DNA of 64,000 nt, taken from positions 1,045,001 to 1,109,000 of the forward strand of contig NC_060974.1 in NCBI RefSeq assembly GCF_910589235.1, read 5' to 3'. Position 1 is the first letter of the stretch. The number at the start of each line of letters is the position of its first letter. The notes under the pieces are model-generated. The model made no database searches. It saw nothing but the letters and a program-made list of their open reading frames with translations, and had not been told where the DNA came from. The position numbers were made by a program, and so were the translations under genes. Positions 53,242 through 64,000 of this stretch are shown here, piece by piece. The DNA is from Vespa crabro (lineage: Eukaryota > Arthropoda > Insecta > Hymenoptera > Vespidae).

Positions 53242-56200
53242 AAATAGAGAGAATGTTTCCTGGTCCGAAACTCCGATTGGATCGAGAGGAACTCGCATAA
53301 TTATCCATCGCCAAGTCGGAATATTTTCAAATCCGACACTCGCATTGGTTCTCAAGCCACTCGCATAAATTTTCCTCGACCATTCGGAATATTTTTTTGT
53401 CCGACTGTTGCTTTGGTTTGAGAAGCACTCGCACAAATTTCCCTCGACTATTCGGAGTATTTCCAAGTACGGAAGTCACATTTGTTCGAGAGGCACTCTC
53501 ATCACATTTCCTAGAATTGTGAGAAAGTGTCTAAATCCGACAGTCAAATTGGTTCGAGTATCTTACTCATATCTTTCCCTGAACTAACCGGATTATTTCC
53601 AAGTTCGAATGTCGCATTCTATCGATAGACACTCGTATAACTATCTCTTGACTAGTCGGAATATTTCCAATTCCGATAGCCGCATTTTTTCGATTGGCAC
53701 TCCTTTAAATTTGCCACGAATATTAGGAGTGTTTCTAGGACCGACAATCATATTCATTCGAGATGAACTCGTGTAACTATCCCTGTACTAGTCCAAATTT
53801 TTCAAATTCGATAGTTGCTTTGGTTCGACTAGCACTATTATAACATTCTTTGGACCAGTCGGAATAATAATAGGTCCGAAAGCAGCATTGGTTCGAGTAC
53901 GACTCGCACAAATTTACCTCGTCTTGTTGGAATATTCCAAGTCGCACAATCGTATTCGTCCGGGAGGCACCCGCATAAATTATCCTCTATGAGTCGTAAT
54001 ATTTTCAAGTCCGACAGTCTTAATGTTTCGAGAAACACTCGCATAGCTTTCCCACGAATTGTCGATATATTTCCAAGTTCGGCAGCCGCTTATGTTCCAG
54101 AGTCACTCGCATAAACTACTCTCGACTAGTCGGTATTTTTCCAAGTCCTTCTGCCGTATTGGTATGAGAAACACTCGAGAAAATTTCCCTTGACTAATTG
54201 CAATATATTTAAGTCCGACAGTTGCATTGATTTCCAAGCCACTCGCATAAATCTACATCGACTATTCGGAATACATCCAAGTCCGACTGTCGCTTTGGTT
54301 AGAGTGGCTCTCGCATAACTTTACCCAGACTGGTTGGAATTTTTCAAAGTCCGCCAGCCGTATTTGATTGAGAGGCAATCGCATAACATTCATTCTACTA
54401 GTCGGAATATTCCTTACTTTGACAGCCGCATTGATTCGAAATGCACTCACTTATATATCCTTCGAATAGTCAGATTATTTCTAAGTCCGACAACCACATT
54501 GGTTCGAGAAGCACTCGCTTAAATTTCTTTCGACTAGTCGGGAGATTTAAGAACCAGAAAGCCGCAATTTATTGAGACGCACCCGAATAACATTCCCTCC
54601 ACTAGTCGTTATATCTCGATATCTGGCAGCCGCATGGGGTCGAGACCCACTCGCATAACTCTCCCTTATCTAATCGTAATATTTCCAAGCCCGAATGTCG
54701 CATTGATTCGAGAGAAACTCGTATATCTTTACCCCGACTAGTAGGAATATTTCAATGTCCGATAGCTACATTTGTTCGAGAGGCTTTCGCATAACATACA
54801 CTCGACAATTCGGATATTTTTTATTTCTCCAGCCACATTGGTCCGAAATGCACTCGCATAACTATCTCTCGACTATTCAGACAATTTCCAAATGTGATTG
54901 CCACATTGGTTTGAGTGGCACTCCCATAATTTTCCTTCAACCAATCCGAATATTTCCAAGTCTGTCAATCGCATTCTAACAAAAATCATTCGCATAACAT
55001 TTCCTTGACTAGTCCTAATATTTCGAAGTCCGACAACCTCATTGATACCAGAGTCACTAGCATAACTTACCCTAACAAGTCGGAATATATCCAAGTCCTC
55101 CAGCAGTATTGGCTCGAGAGGCAATCCCACAAAATTCTCCCGACTAGTTGGAATATTTCCAAGTACAACATCCTCATTGGTTTCAGAGGAAATCGCATTT
55201 CTTTCTCCTGAATAATCGGATTATTTCCAATTAAGACTGTCACAATTGGTCGGGAGTCACCTGCATATTTTTCACTCGACTAGTCGGAGAATTTCCAAGT
55301 TCGTCAGACGCATTAGTTCAAGAGACTCTCGCAAAACGTTCCGTCGACTTGTAGGAATATTTCCAATTCCGATAGTTGCATAGGATCCAAAGTTACTCGC
55401 ATAACATTCCTCTGACCAGTTATTTCCAAGTCAGACTGTCGCATTGATTCACAAGTTATATGCATAACCTCGTTCAAAAACGCTGGAAATTTCCAAGTTA
55501 GAATGCCGTACCGGTTCGATAGTTACTCGCATAATTTTCCAACAACTAGGAATATTGTTATGTACGACGGCCGAATTGGTTCGATAGGCACACGCATTAC
55601 TATGCCTTGACTATTCGGAATATTTCGAAGTCTGACAGCCGCATTGTTTCGGTAGACACCCGCATAACTTTCTCTCGTCTGTTCCGAATATTACCATGTC
55701 CGACAGTCGCTTTGTTTAGAGTGGAAGTCGCATAACATAACCTCGTCTATACGGAACATTTTCATGCCCGACGGTCGCATTGGTTCATATTTCACTCACA
55801 TTACTCCCTCGTCAAGCTGAAGTATTTCCAAGTTCGATAGTCGAATTGGAACGACAGGCACTCATTCAGCTTTTCCTCGACACTCGGAGTATTTCAATTC
55901 CGACAGTTGCTTTGGTTATAAAGTGACTCGCATAACTTTCCCTCCACTAGTCGGAAAGTTTCCAAGACCGACAGACGCATTGGATCTAGTGGCTCTTGCA
56001 TAACATTCCCTCGTCTATTTGGAATATTTGCAAGTCCTGTATCAGTATTGATTTGTGAGGCGCACGCATAACATTTCCCCGACTAGTTGCAATATTTCCA
56101 AGTCCGGCATTCGCATTGGTTTCAGAGGCACTCGCATAGCTTTCTCTCGTCTAGTCGGAATTCTTTCAAGCCAGGAAGTCGCATTGGTCCGAGAAGAACT

Positions 56201-57504
56201 CGCCTAACTTTCCTCGAATAGTAGTAATTTATCCAAGCTCGTCATTCGGATGGGATCAAAGGTAACCCGCAAAACTTTCCCTCGTCCAGTAGTAAAATTT
56301 CCAAGCTCGTCATTCGGATTGGATCAAAAGTCACTTTCATAACTTTCTCTCTTGTAATCAGGATTTTTGCAAGTCCGACAGTCGGTTATATATATGGGGC
56401 AGTCGCATAACTTTCCATAGACCAGGGCTTTGTTTCAAACCCGACAGCCCCATTGATTCCAAGTCTCTCGCATAGTTCTCACCATACTGGTCGGGATATT
56501 TCCAATTTCGGGATATTTCCAAATTGGTTTGATAGGCACGGCATAACTATCCCTAGAGAAATTGGAATATTTCCATGTTCGACAGTCACATTGAATCAAA
56601 ATCACTCGCATAATTCTCCCACGAATTATCGGAATATTTCCATTTCCGTCAGTCGCATTGTTTGGAGAGGCAATCACATAAGTTTCCGTCGACTCGTCGG
56701 ATTTTTTCCATGTCCTACAGGCGCATTGGTTTACATATAATTCGCCTAACTCTCCCCCGAATTGTAGGTATCTTTTCAAGTCCTATTAGTCTGAGAGGCT
56801 TTAGTTTAATTGGCTTTAGTTTGAGTGGAACTCTCATGAGTTTCCTTTGACCAGGCAGAATATTTCTTGTTCCAACAACCGTAGTGTTGCGTTATCCAGT
56901 CACGTAACTTTCTATCGAACAGATAAAATACTTCCAATTGTGACAGGTACATTGTTTCGAGAGGCACTCGCATAACTATCTATCGATTAAGAGGGTTATA
57001 TCCAAGTCCCACAGTCGTAGTTGGGCGCGTGGCATTCTCATAATGTTCCATAGACTAGTCGGAATGGTACCAAGCCCGACAGCCGCATTGTTTCAAGAGG
57101 TAGTAGCGTATCATTCCCACCAATAGTTGGGTAATTTTCAAGTATGACAGCAGCATTGGATCAAGAGGCATTCGTTTAACTTTACCCCGACTAGTTGCAT
57201 CATTTACATGACTTAGAGCCATATTTTTTGAGAAGCACACTTATATATTTCCCTGGACTAGGCGGGATATTTACATGATGGGCAGTCGCGGTGGTTAGAA
57301 TGTCACTCGTATAAACTCTCTATCAACTAGTTGGAATACTTCCAATTCCGAAAGCCGAATTCATTCGGGAGGCACTCGCTTATCACTCCTCAACTTTATG
57401 TGATATTTCCAAGTATGACAACCGAATTGGATAAATATTTGAATATCTTTTACTCAGGTCGGAATATTTCCAAGTCCGTGAGTTGCACTGAATCTAGTGG
57501 GTAT
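53242..57504 (-). repeat. 68-bp satellite, reverse array, left part (~63 monomers)
   Basis: Same monomer as 34,093-45,070 but on the opposite strand: CGACTAGTCGGAATATTTCC and GCACTCGCATAACTTTCCC read on the plus strand. A young local duplication is visible: CCAAGCTCGTCATTCGGA starts at 56,233 and again at 56,301, exactly 68 bp apart, with the same private variants. Reading frames here come from the repeat and are not genes. Confidence 0.93.
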
Positions 57505-58155
57505 TGTTACATCCCGCGAGAAGCGACGTATTTAAATAATAATAAAAAAAAGAGGAATAACTTATGTGAACTATAGTATAAATGAAAGATTAATACATTA
57601 GCTATCTTAAGTAAAGGGGATCAACCTTCAAAATTCATATCGCTCATTTGTAGACTAAATATTCAAAATACCGATAATTTACCACTAGCAATATTAGCTA
57701 AGATACCTTATAAATACATGTTACTACTGGCACCTTCTTATTAATAATACATAAAACACATAAAAGAATAATAATAATAATTAGCGAACAAATAGGGACC
57801 TATGTTAACAAAATACACACATATACATACAACACTACAATATAATTCATAATTACCCTAATGAATTAATGTTCAACAACCTTGGGAAATTACTGCGAGA
57901 AATTTCTTTAAATAAATGTAATAAATAATTGCGAGACATACTTATCGATTATGGCGAGACGACATCTGGTGATATAGATTTTAACATCCTGCGTTCCAAG
58001 TATTTAGAGCAACGATATCGACATCTTTTTCGGAACCACACCTGCTAATAACAATATTGCAGGGGCTAAGAGTTCCGAGAATTCCGGTGATAAGCACCGA
58101 GAGAACGCAATACTTGGAGGAGGTAATAAAGGAACGCTCGCATTGTTCTGCACTA

Positions 58156-58239
58156 CCACTACCGTACTTCGGCGGCAAGCTCGAGCGGCGCACCCCACCA
58201 CTACCGCACTTAGGCGGCAGGCGCGAGCGGCACACAAGC
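58156..58239 (+). repeat. 42-bp tandem duplication upstream of promoter
   Basis: Two GC-rich units offset by 42 bp, starting CCACTACCGTACTTCGGCGG (58,156) and CCACTACCGCACTTAGGCGG (58,198), each ending in GCTCGAGCGGC- or GCGCGAGCGGC-like sequence. They lie about 50-130 bp upstream of the initiator, so they are possible duplicated activator sites. Confidence 0.8.
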
Positions 58240-58243
58240 GCAG

Positions 58244-58251
58244 TGACGTCA
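58244..58251 (+). promoter_or_regulatory. CRE palindrome TGACGTCA
   Basis: A perfect cAMP-response-element/ATF palindrome about 45 bp upstream of the predicted start site. The match is exact; that it is bound is an inference. Confidence 0.6.
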
Positions 58252-58285
58252 ACCGGACTTGCCCTAGGAGAAACAAAGAGCGTCG

Positions 58286-58323
58286 TCAGTCAGTCATCGC
58301 TCGCAGCCTTACTCAATAAGTCG
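58286..58323 (+). promoter_or_regulatory. TATA-less core promoter: initiator plus DPE
   Basis: Overlapping initiators TCAGT at 58,286 and 58,290. With A+1 at 58,292 in the second, AGTCG at 58,319-58,323 falls exactly at +28 to +32 and fits the downstream promoter element consensus RGWYV. No TATA box is seen near -30. Arthropod genes and LTR retrotransposons both use this Inr+DPE arrangement. Predicted transcription runs rightward toward the ORF at 58,727. Confidence 0.6.
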
Positions 58324-58726
58324 CAAGCTCCTAGACTTGAGCCTTAAGCAGTCATTATCCAACTTAGAATTTTACACTATAGTTTATCTTTGTCAACTAA
58401 ATTAGTTAGAACCCTTCAATTGAAATTAAAATTAAATTTTTTAACTATAAAATAACCGCGTTCGCGTGCGGAATATCATCCAAATGTGTAATTATTCAGT
58501 GTACTTTAGTGAAACATTTAATACATCATTAAAATTGTTATTTTTAACCAGTGCGTGATTTCTTTATATCCATACATTCATCCATCCTTATTGCTCAGTG
58601 AGGACGAACCGCACGAGTATCCTGCTATAAAATTGTCGTTTCGGTTAGGACGCTCCGCACGTACGACACTCTTCTCTTTCTCTCCTATCATCAAACAAAC
58701 ACCTCTTCCTATTACTTACCCTCCTA

Positions 58727-59110
58727 ATGCCGAAAGTACGTCGCTGTGGCAGAAAATATCAACTACGTCGTCTGTTAAAGGAACTTTACCACGAAACCGA
58801 AAATTATAACGATACATTGGGTGTGGAATTAATTGAAGAAGAGAAAGGAAATTTTCCCTCATTCGAACTGAATCCCCTGCAGCTCTCTAGAAGGTGGGTG
58901 CCCCTACTGGACCTTCCGATTTTGTATCCTAGGACCCCCAAATATCAGGAAATTAGGCTCCACTATCAGCTTGGATTGTCTTCCCAAGTGGTATGTGAGC
59001 ATTTGAAATATCGATTCGACACTCTGTTCGGTTCCAATCCCGAGCCAATTGAACTGTCCAGGCAGGTAAGGGCCGAAAAGGGCACAAATCACCCGCAAGG
59101 GTCGGAATAG
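58727..59110 (+). CDS. Hypothetical 127-codon ORF, possibly a first exon ending at 59,065
   Basis: Unrecognised protein. It starts MPKVRRCGRKYQLRRLLKEL, a basic N-terminus followed by an acidic stretch (GVELIEEEKG) and a mixed region with WVPLLDLPILYPRTPKYQEI. No signal peptide, membrane segment or known domain was recognised. Composition is that of a normal protein, unlike the satellite frames. CAG|GTAAG at 59,063-59,070 is a consensus splice donor; splicing there would keep 113 complete codons (phase 0) ending PIELSRQ. The start is about 435 bp downstream of the predicted initiator. The alternative frame 58,555-58,809 overlaps it and looks less protein-like. It could be a host exon or the beginning of a gag-type ORF cut off by satellite. 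Confidence 0.45.
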   Translation: MPKVRRCGRKYQLRRLLKELYHETENYNDTLGVELIEEEKGNFPSFELNPLQLSRRWVPLLDLPILYPRTPKYQEIRLHYQLGLSSQVVCEHLKYRFDTLFGSNPEPIELSRQVRAEKGTNHPQGSE

Positions 59111-59164
59111 CTTACTTACTTTGGAGTTAGCTCTATTAAAGTACATAGGTTGTGAGACGTAAAA

Positions 59165-62100
59165 GTAACTCTTGACATTTTCTCGCCCAGGTGGAATATT
59201 TCTAGGAGCAACAGTCACATTGGTTCCGGATGCACTCGTATAGCATCCTCTCGTATAGTCGGAATATTTCAAAACCGACAATCGCAGTGGTGCGATTGAC
59301 ACTCTCTAAATTTTATCTTGACTAGTCGTAATATCTAATGTATATCAGTCGATTTGGTTCTAAAGATACTCGCATAACTTTCAATCGAATAGTAGGGATA
59401 TTTCCAATTCCGAATGTCGCATAAATTCGAGAGGTACTTGCAAAACTTTCTCCCGGCTAGACGGATTATTTCCAATTACGAAAACCGCATAGGTTCCAGT
59501 GGTACCAGCAAAACTTTCTGTCGACTAGTCGGAATATTTCAAAGTCCGACAGTTGCATTGTTTTAAGTGGCATTTTTATAATATTCTCTCGACCAGTCGG
59601 AAAATTTCTAATTTTGATAGTCGCATTGTTTCGAACGGCACTCTCATATCTTGCCCTAGATTAGTATTTATCGTGCTAGATCCGACAGTCGCATTGAATC
59701 GAGAGGCATTCGTATAACTATCCCTTCACTCGTCAGAATATTTTCAAGTGCGACAGTCGCATTAGTTAGTGTAGCACACGTAAACCTTTCACTCGACTAG
59801 TCGGAATTATTCCAAGTTCAAATGTCGTATTGGTTCCAGAGGAATCCGCATAGCTTTCCTTCGAATAGTCTGAATATTTTCAAATCCGGCAGTCGCATTG
59901 GTTTACACGAGACTCGCATAAATTTCCGTCGAATTCTCCAAATATTTCCTAGTCCGATAGCCATTTTGCTTTCCAATGTCACTCGCATAACATTCCCTCC
60001 ACTACTAGTCCAATCCACTTTACTTTCAAATCTGACTGCCACATTGGATCGAAATGCTCGCTCATAACTTATCCTCAACTCCTCGGAATATTTGCAAAAC
60101 CATCAAACGCGTTGTTTACAGTTACTCGAATAACGTTCCCTCGATTGATATTTCCTAAACCGGCAGCAGTATTAGTTCGAAAGGCACTCGTATAACTACC
60201 AACTGCCTAGTAAGAGTATTTCCAAGTCCGATATCATCATTTGTTCCAGAGGTAATCGCACAACTTTCCATCGACTAGTCGGGATATTTTCACGTCCTCC
60301 CTTCGTTTTGGTTCACAAGTAACTCCCACAATTATCCCTCGACTAGTCGGAATATTTCCATACTCCAGCCGCTTTGTTTTGTGAGGCAATCGCATAGTTT
60401 TCTTTCGTTATGTCGGTACATTTCGAAGACCAATAGTCGAATTGGTTCATAGAACTCTCGCATAAGTTGCCTTCGACTCTTCGATGTTCTACCAAGACCG
60501 TTAGACGCTTTCTTTCATGTGGCAGTCCGATTGACGCATTAGTTCGAGAGGCATTCCCATTACATTTCCTCGACTAGTCGAACTATTGGCTAGTCCGACA
60601 GTCCCAGTGAGCTGATAAGTAACCCGCATAACTATTCCTCGACTAGTCGGAATATTTCCAAGTGCGATAGTAGCATTTGTTCGACGGGCACTATCGTAAC
60701 ATTCCCGCGAATAGACGGAATATTCTTAAATCCGACGCGATGTTAGGATATCCACTTGTATAACTTTCCGTTGAATAGTGAGAATATTACCAAGACCAAT
60801 AGTAACGTTGATTCGCAAGTCAATCGCATAATTTTCTTTAGATAATGAGGAATATAACTTGTCCCGACAGTCGCAACGGTTTGAGAGGCACTCGCATAAC
60901 TTTCCCTCGACCAGTCGGAAAATTTCCAATTCTGACTGTCGCATTTGTTCGTGAGACTACCCCATATCTTTGATCGACTAGTTTGAATAATGCTAAGTCC
61001 TATAGTCGCATTGATTGGAGAGGCACTCACACTTCCTTTCCTCCACTAGTCGGAATATTTGTAGATGCGAGAGTCGCATTAGATGGAATATTTCCAAGTA
61101 CATAATTCGCATTGCTTCGAAAGACAATCGCCTAACTTTCGCTCGATTAGTCGTATTGTTTACAAGACTGACAGCTGCATATGTACGAGTAACTCTCGTA
61201 TAACTTTCCCTCGTTTAGTGGGAATATTACCAAGTGTGACAATCGCATGATTCGAGAGACACTCACGTAACTTTCCCTTCAGTTGTCGAAATATTTCTAA
61301 CATCGATAGTCACATTGGATTGATATGCACTCACATAACATTCCATCGTATAATCCGAATATTTCTATATCCGAAAGATGTATTAGTTCAAAATTCAATC
61401 GCATGTCTTTCATTCGAATAGTCGGAATATTTACTAGTGCAATAGTAGCATTGTAGCGTGCGGCGCACGCAAAAGTTTCGATCGACAAGTCGAAATTTTT
61501 CTAGGTCTGATTGTCGCAAAGGTTTGGGAGGTACCCGCATAACGTTCCCTCTACTGGTCGTAATGATTCTAAGTACTACAGTCGCACTTGTTCGAGAGAC
61601 AGTCGAACAACATTCTGGACTAGACTGAATATATCCAAGTCCGACTTTCGCAATGTTGGTATAGTCACTCGCATAACTTTCCTTGAGAAGTCGGAATATT
61701 TCCAACCACGACAGTCGCAATTGTTCAAGTGTCCCCCGCATAACTTTCCCCGACCTGTCGGGTTATCTCCAAGTCTACAGACGCATTAGTTCAAGAGGAT
61801 ATTGCATAACTTTTCCTCTACTGGTCAGAATATTTTCAGTTACGAAGGTCGCAGTGGTTCGAGAGTAAATTACATAGTTTACGCTCGACTAGTCGGAATA
61901 TTACTAGTTTCGTCAGTTGCATTGGTTCAAGAGGAACTCGTATAACCTTTACTCGAATAGTCGGAATATTTCTGTTCATAACGATCGCATTGGTACTAAA
62001 GAAACTCGTATAACTCTCAATAGATGATTCAAAGTATTTTCATGTCCAAAAGTTTCATTGATATGAGTGCATTTATATAAATTTTACTGGAATTGTCAGA

Positions 62101-62545
62101 ATATCCCTACGTCCGACATCAGCATTGTTTTAAGAGGTACTCACATAACTTTCCCTCTACAAGTCTGAATATTTCCAAGTTCGATGGTAGCATTGGAACA
62201 CAAGCAAATCGCACAACTTTCCCTCGGCAAGTCGCAAAGTTCCGAGCCGAAAAGTCCCTTTTGATCGAGAGGCACTTGCACAACATTTCTTTAACTAGTC
62301 GGTATAAACGCAAACCCCACAGTAGCATTGGATCGAAAGAATCGAATAACTTTATCTCGATTAGTAGAAATATTTCCAAGTCCGAATTTAGTGTTGCTTC
62401 AAGAGGGTCTCGCACAAATTTCCTTCGATCAGTCGTAATATTTCTTGGTCCGACAGTCCCGTGGATAGGGGATATGTCTGTATAAAGTCCTTTCGACAAG
62501 TTGGAATATGTCCAAGTAGGACAATGTCATTGGCTGGTGATGCAT
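59165..62545 (-). repeat. 68-bp satellite, reverse array, right part (~50 monomers)
   Basis: Continuation of the reverse array beyond the island. An exact CGACTAGTCG box lies, for example, at 59,522-59,531. Monomers are as diverged as in the left part. The array stops within a monomer at about 62,545, where the 340-bp satellite begins. Confidence 0.93.
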
Positions 62546-64000
62546 TTAGCTATATGAGAAGATAAAATCGTGAAATCTTTGAAAATACTTGCACCAAAGT
62601 TTGGAAAATGTTACCAATCGATTCAGATAATTTTATTTCAAAAAATCAAACATATATTTTATATTGGAATCGTAGTTTTTGACATTATCTAATATCGTTT
62701 ATATGATTTGTCGCTCATATACGCGTATCGTAGAAATACGATAAGTTGAAATCTCAAACGATTTCATTGATTTTATATTCAATCGATGCAGAAAAAAGAA
62801 TATAACAAGAATATAACGTCTCTACTATGTGTAAATACGCGTTTTAACAAGAAAATTGTCGAGAAACATAATCGACACATGCGAAACATGCTATATGAGA
62901 AGATTAAATCTTGAAATCTTTGAAAGTACATGTCACACAGTTTTAAAAATCTTACCAATCTATTGAGAACATTGCATTTAATTCGGTCAAACATCTATTT
63001 TCTATTGGTATCGAAGATTTTTGCATTGCTTCAAATCGAATATACGATTTTTCTCACATATACGCGTATCGTCGAAATACGAATAGTTAAAATAACATTC
63101 AATTTCGTTGTTTTTATATTCGATCGACGCAGAAGAATGGATATAAAAAGAATATAACGTTTATAGTATGTGTAAACTCGTTTTTTACAGTGATAATTGC
63201 CGAAAAAATATTCATTACTTACAAATTTCTCTATATCGAGAAGATGACAACGTGAAATCTTTGAAAATACTTGTAACGCAGTTTCAAACTTGTTACCAAT
63301 CGATTCAGAACATTGCATTTCAAAAGAACAAATATAATTTTTTTAATGGAATCGTACATCATAACATTGTTTCATATCGTATATACGATTTTTTGCACAT
63401 ATTCGTGTATCGTCGAAAAACTGATGGTGAAATTAGTTCCAATTTCATTGATTTTACATTATAAAGATGCAGAATACAGAATAAAACAAGAATATAACAT
63501 TTCTACTATGCGTAAATATGCGTCTTAACTTGAAAATTGTCGAGAAATGTAATCGCCACATCCGAATTTTAATATATGTGAAGATAAAGTTTTGAAATCT
63601 TTGAAAATACCTGTACCACAATTCAAAAAATGTTACCAATATAATCAGAACTTTGCATTTCATAAGACAAAGCATCTATTTTTTAATTGACCCGAAGATC
63701 TTATGCCACTGTTTGAAAAATGTTACCAATCGATTCAGAACATTGCAATTCATAAGATAAACATCTATGTATATTCTGGAATCAAAGTTTTTAACATTGC
63801 ATCACATCGTATTTACGATTTTTCGCTCATATACGCTTAACTTCGAAAAATGAAAAGTTGAAATCACGTAGAATTTCATTGATTTTATATTCTATCGACG
63901 CAGAATAAAGGATATAACAAGATTATTACGTTTTTACTATATTCAAATACGCGTTTTCATATGATAAATGTGGAAAAACGTTATCGACATTCGCGAATTA
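62546..64000 (+). repeat. ~340-bp satellite (4+ monomers)
   Basis: Monomers start with TATATGAGAAGAT-like sequence at 62,551, 62,892, 63,232 and 63,573, giving periods of 341, 340 and 341 bp. Shared phrases are TGAAATCTTTGAAAATAC, TTACCAATCGATTCAGA, CATTGATTTTATATTC and AGAATATAAC. The fourth unit runs normally to about 63,700, then jumps back to roughly position 36 of the monomer and repeats about 90 bp before continuing. The sequence is AT-rich and unrelated to the 68-bp monomer. The array continues past the window end. Confidence 0.9.
62719..62743 (+). other. Palindrome and hairpin in 340-bp monomer
   Basis: ATACGCGTAT (62,719-62,728) is a perfect 10-bp palindrome. It overlaps TATCGTA-GAAA-TACGATA (62,726-62,743), an inverted repeat with 7-bp arms and a four-base loop. 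The ATACGCGTAT palindrome recurs at 63,060-63,069 in the next monomer; later monomers have degraded versions. Confidence 0.8.

Larger units (their letters stand above)
57505..59164 (+). other. Non-satellite island within the 68-bp array
   Basis: About 1.66 kb of ordinary-looking sequence interrupting the reverse 68-bp array. Satellite stops after AATCTAGTGGG on the left and resumes with AGTAACTCTTGAC on the right, at nearly the same monomer phase, as expected for an insertion. The left part (57,505-57,990) is AT-rich. The middle (58,130-58,330) is GC-rich with a core promoter, and the right part carries a short ORF with a splice donor. The left edge TGTTACATCCCGCG resembles an LTR start, but no second LTR, primer-binding site or clear target duplication is visible. 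Candidates are a heterochromatic gene's first exon or the 5' end of an unrecognised retroelement. Confidence 0.7.

Noticed and set aside
58555..58809. Overlapping 84-codon plus-strand frame in the island
   Set aside because: It overlaps the more protein-like frame at 58,727, starts in an AT-rich leader, and has no supporting splice signal or motif.
57505..59164. Definite LTR retrotransposon or DNA transposon call for the island
   Set aside because: TGTTAC at the left edge and a GTTAC/GTAAC pair at the two edges are suggestive, but there is no second LTR, primer-binding site, longer terminal inverted repeat or convincing target duplication.
34834..62499. Many 60-150-codon frames in the 68-bp arrays, some with repeated Cys motifs such as CECLSNQCDCRT
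   Set aside because: They are translations of the satellite monomer. A 68-bp unit shifts frame each copy, and its single TAG gives frames of about 68 codons, as observed. The apparent cysteine motif is only the repeat read in one frame.
44081..64000. Common origin of the 339-bp pentamer of the 68-bp satellite and the ~340-bp satellite
   Set aside because: The lengths match but the sequences do not: the 340-bp monomer shows no 68-bp internal periodicity and none of the four dyad boxes. Treated as coincidence, or as a shared two-nucleosome length preference.
1..64000. tRNA, rRNA and other RNA genes
   Set aside because: No cloverleaf-like B-box (GGTTCGANTCC) setting or rRNA core sequence was recognised. 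GGTTCGA occurs in the 68-bp satellite but without a matching A-box or acceptor stem.

Overview
The window looks like insect heterochromatin, and no complete host gene is recognisable in it. About three quarters is tandem repeat and most of the rest is dead non-LTR retrotransposons. The arthropod assignment rests on R1-clade LINE fragments, an RTE-type LINE of the kind common in insect genomes, CpG-bearing simple repeats that have not decayed, and one core promoter of the TATA-less Inr+DPE type. I cannot name the species.

Layout. 1-10,625: degenerate AAT/AAG trinucleotide array with kilobase-scale higher-order copies. 10,626-15,452: array of AAT, AAC and GAT triplets ('AACGATAAT array'). 15,453-19,735: LINE copy A (R1 clade, minus strand). 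19,736-20,900: AACGATAAT array. 20,901-24,479: decayed RTE-like LINE (minus). 24,480-25,232: AACGATAAT array. 25,233-30,120: LINE copy B. 30,121-30,773: AACGATAAT array. 30,774-31,155: LINE copy C, a 3' stub. 31,156-34,092: AACGATAAT passing into an AATAATCAT array. 34,093-45,070: 68-bp satellite, forward. 45,071-48,062: AACGATAAT array. 48,063-52,802: LINE copy D. 52,803-53,241: AACGATAAT array. 53,242-57,504: 68-bp satellite, reverse. 57,505-59,164: a non-repetitive island with a promoter and a short ORF. 59,165-62,545: 68-bp satellite, reverse. 62,546-64,000: a different satellite with a ~340-bp monomer.

Three things stand out. First, all four R1-clade LINE copies lie in the AACGATAAT array, in the same orientation, and the three with intact 3' ends stop in a short A-tract abutting it. 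This suggests a LINE family with a microsatellite target. Second, the 68-bp satellite is built almost entirely from four short dyads, which makes it a centromere or heterochromatin-protein candidate. Third, the 1.66-kb island has a CRE palindrome, an initiator and a DPE at exact spacing, and an ORF ending in a consensus splice donor. It is either the first exon of a heterochromatic gene or the 5' part of an unrecognised retroelement.

Long predicted reading frames in the simple repeats (poly-Ile, poly-Asn, poly-Leu) and the 60-150 codon frames in the 68-bp satellite are by-products of repeat composition and are not annotated as genes. Boundaries were read by eye: about 5-10 bp at sharp junctions, tens of bp where two simple repeats grade into each other.
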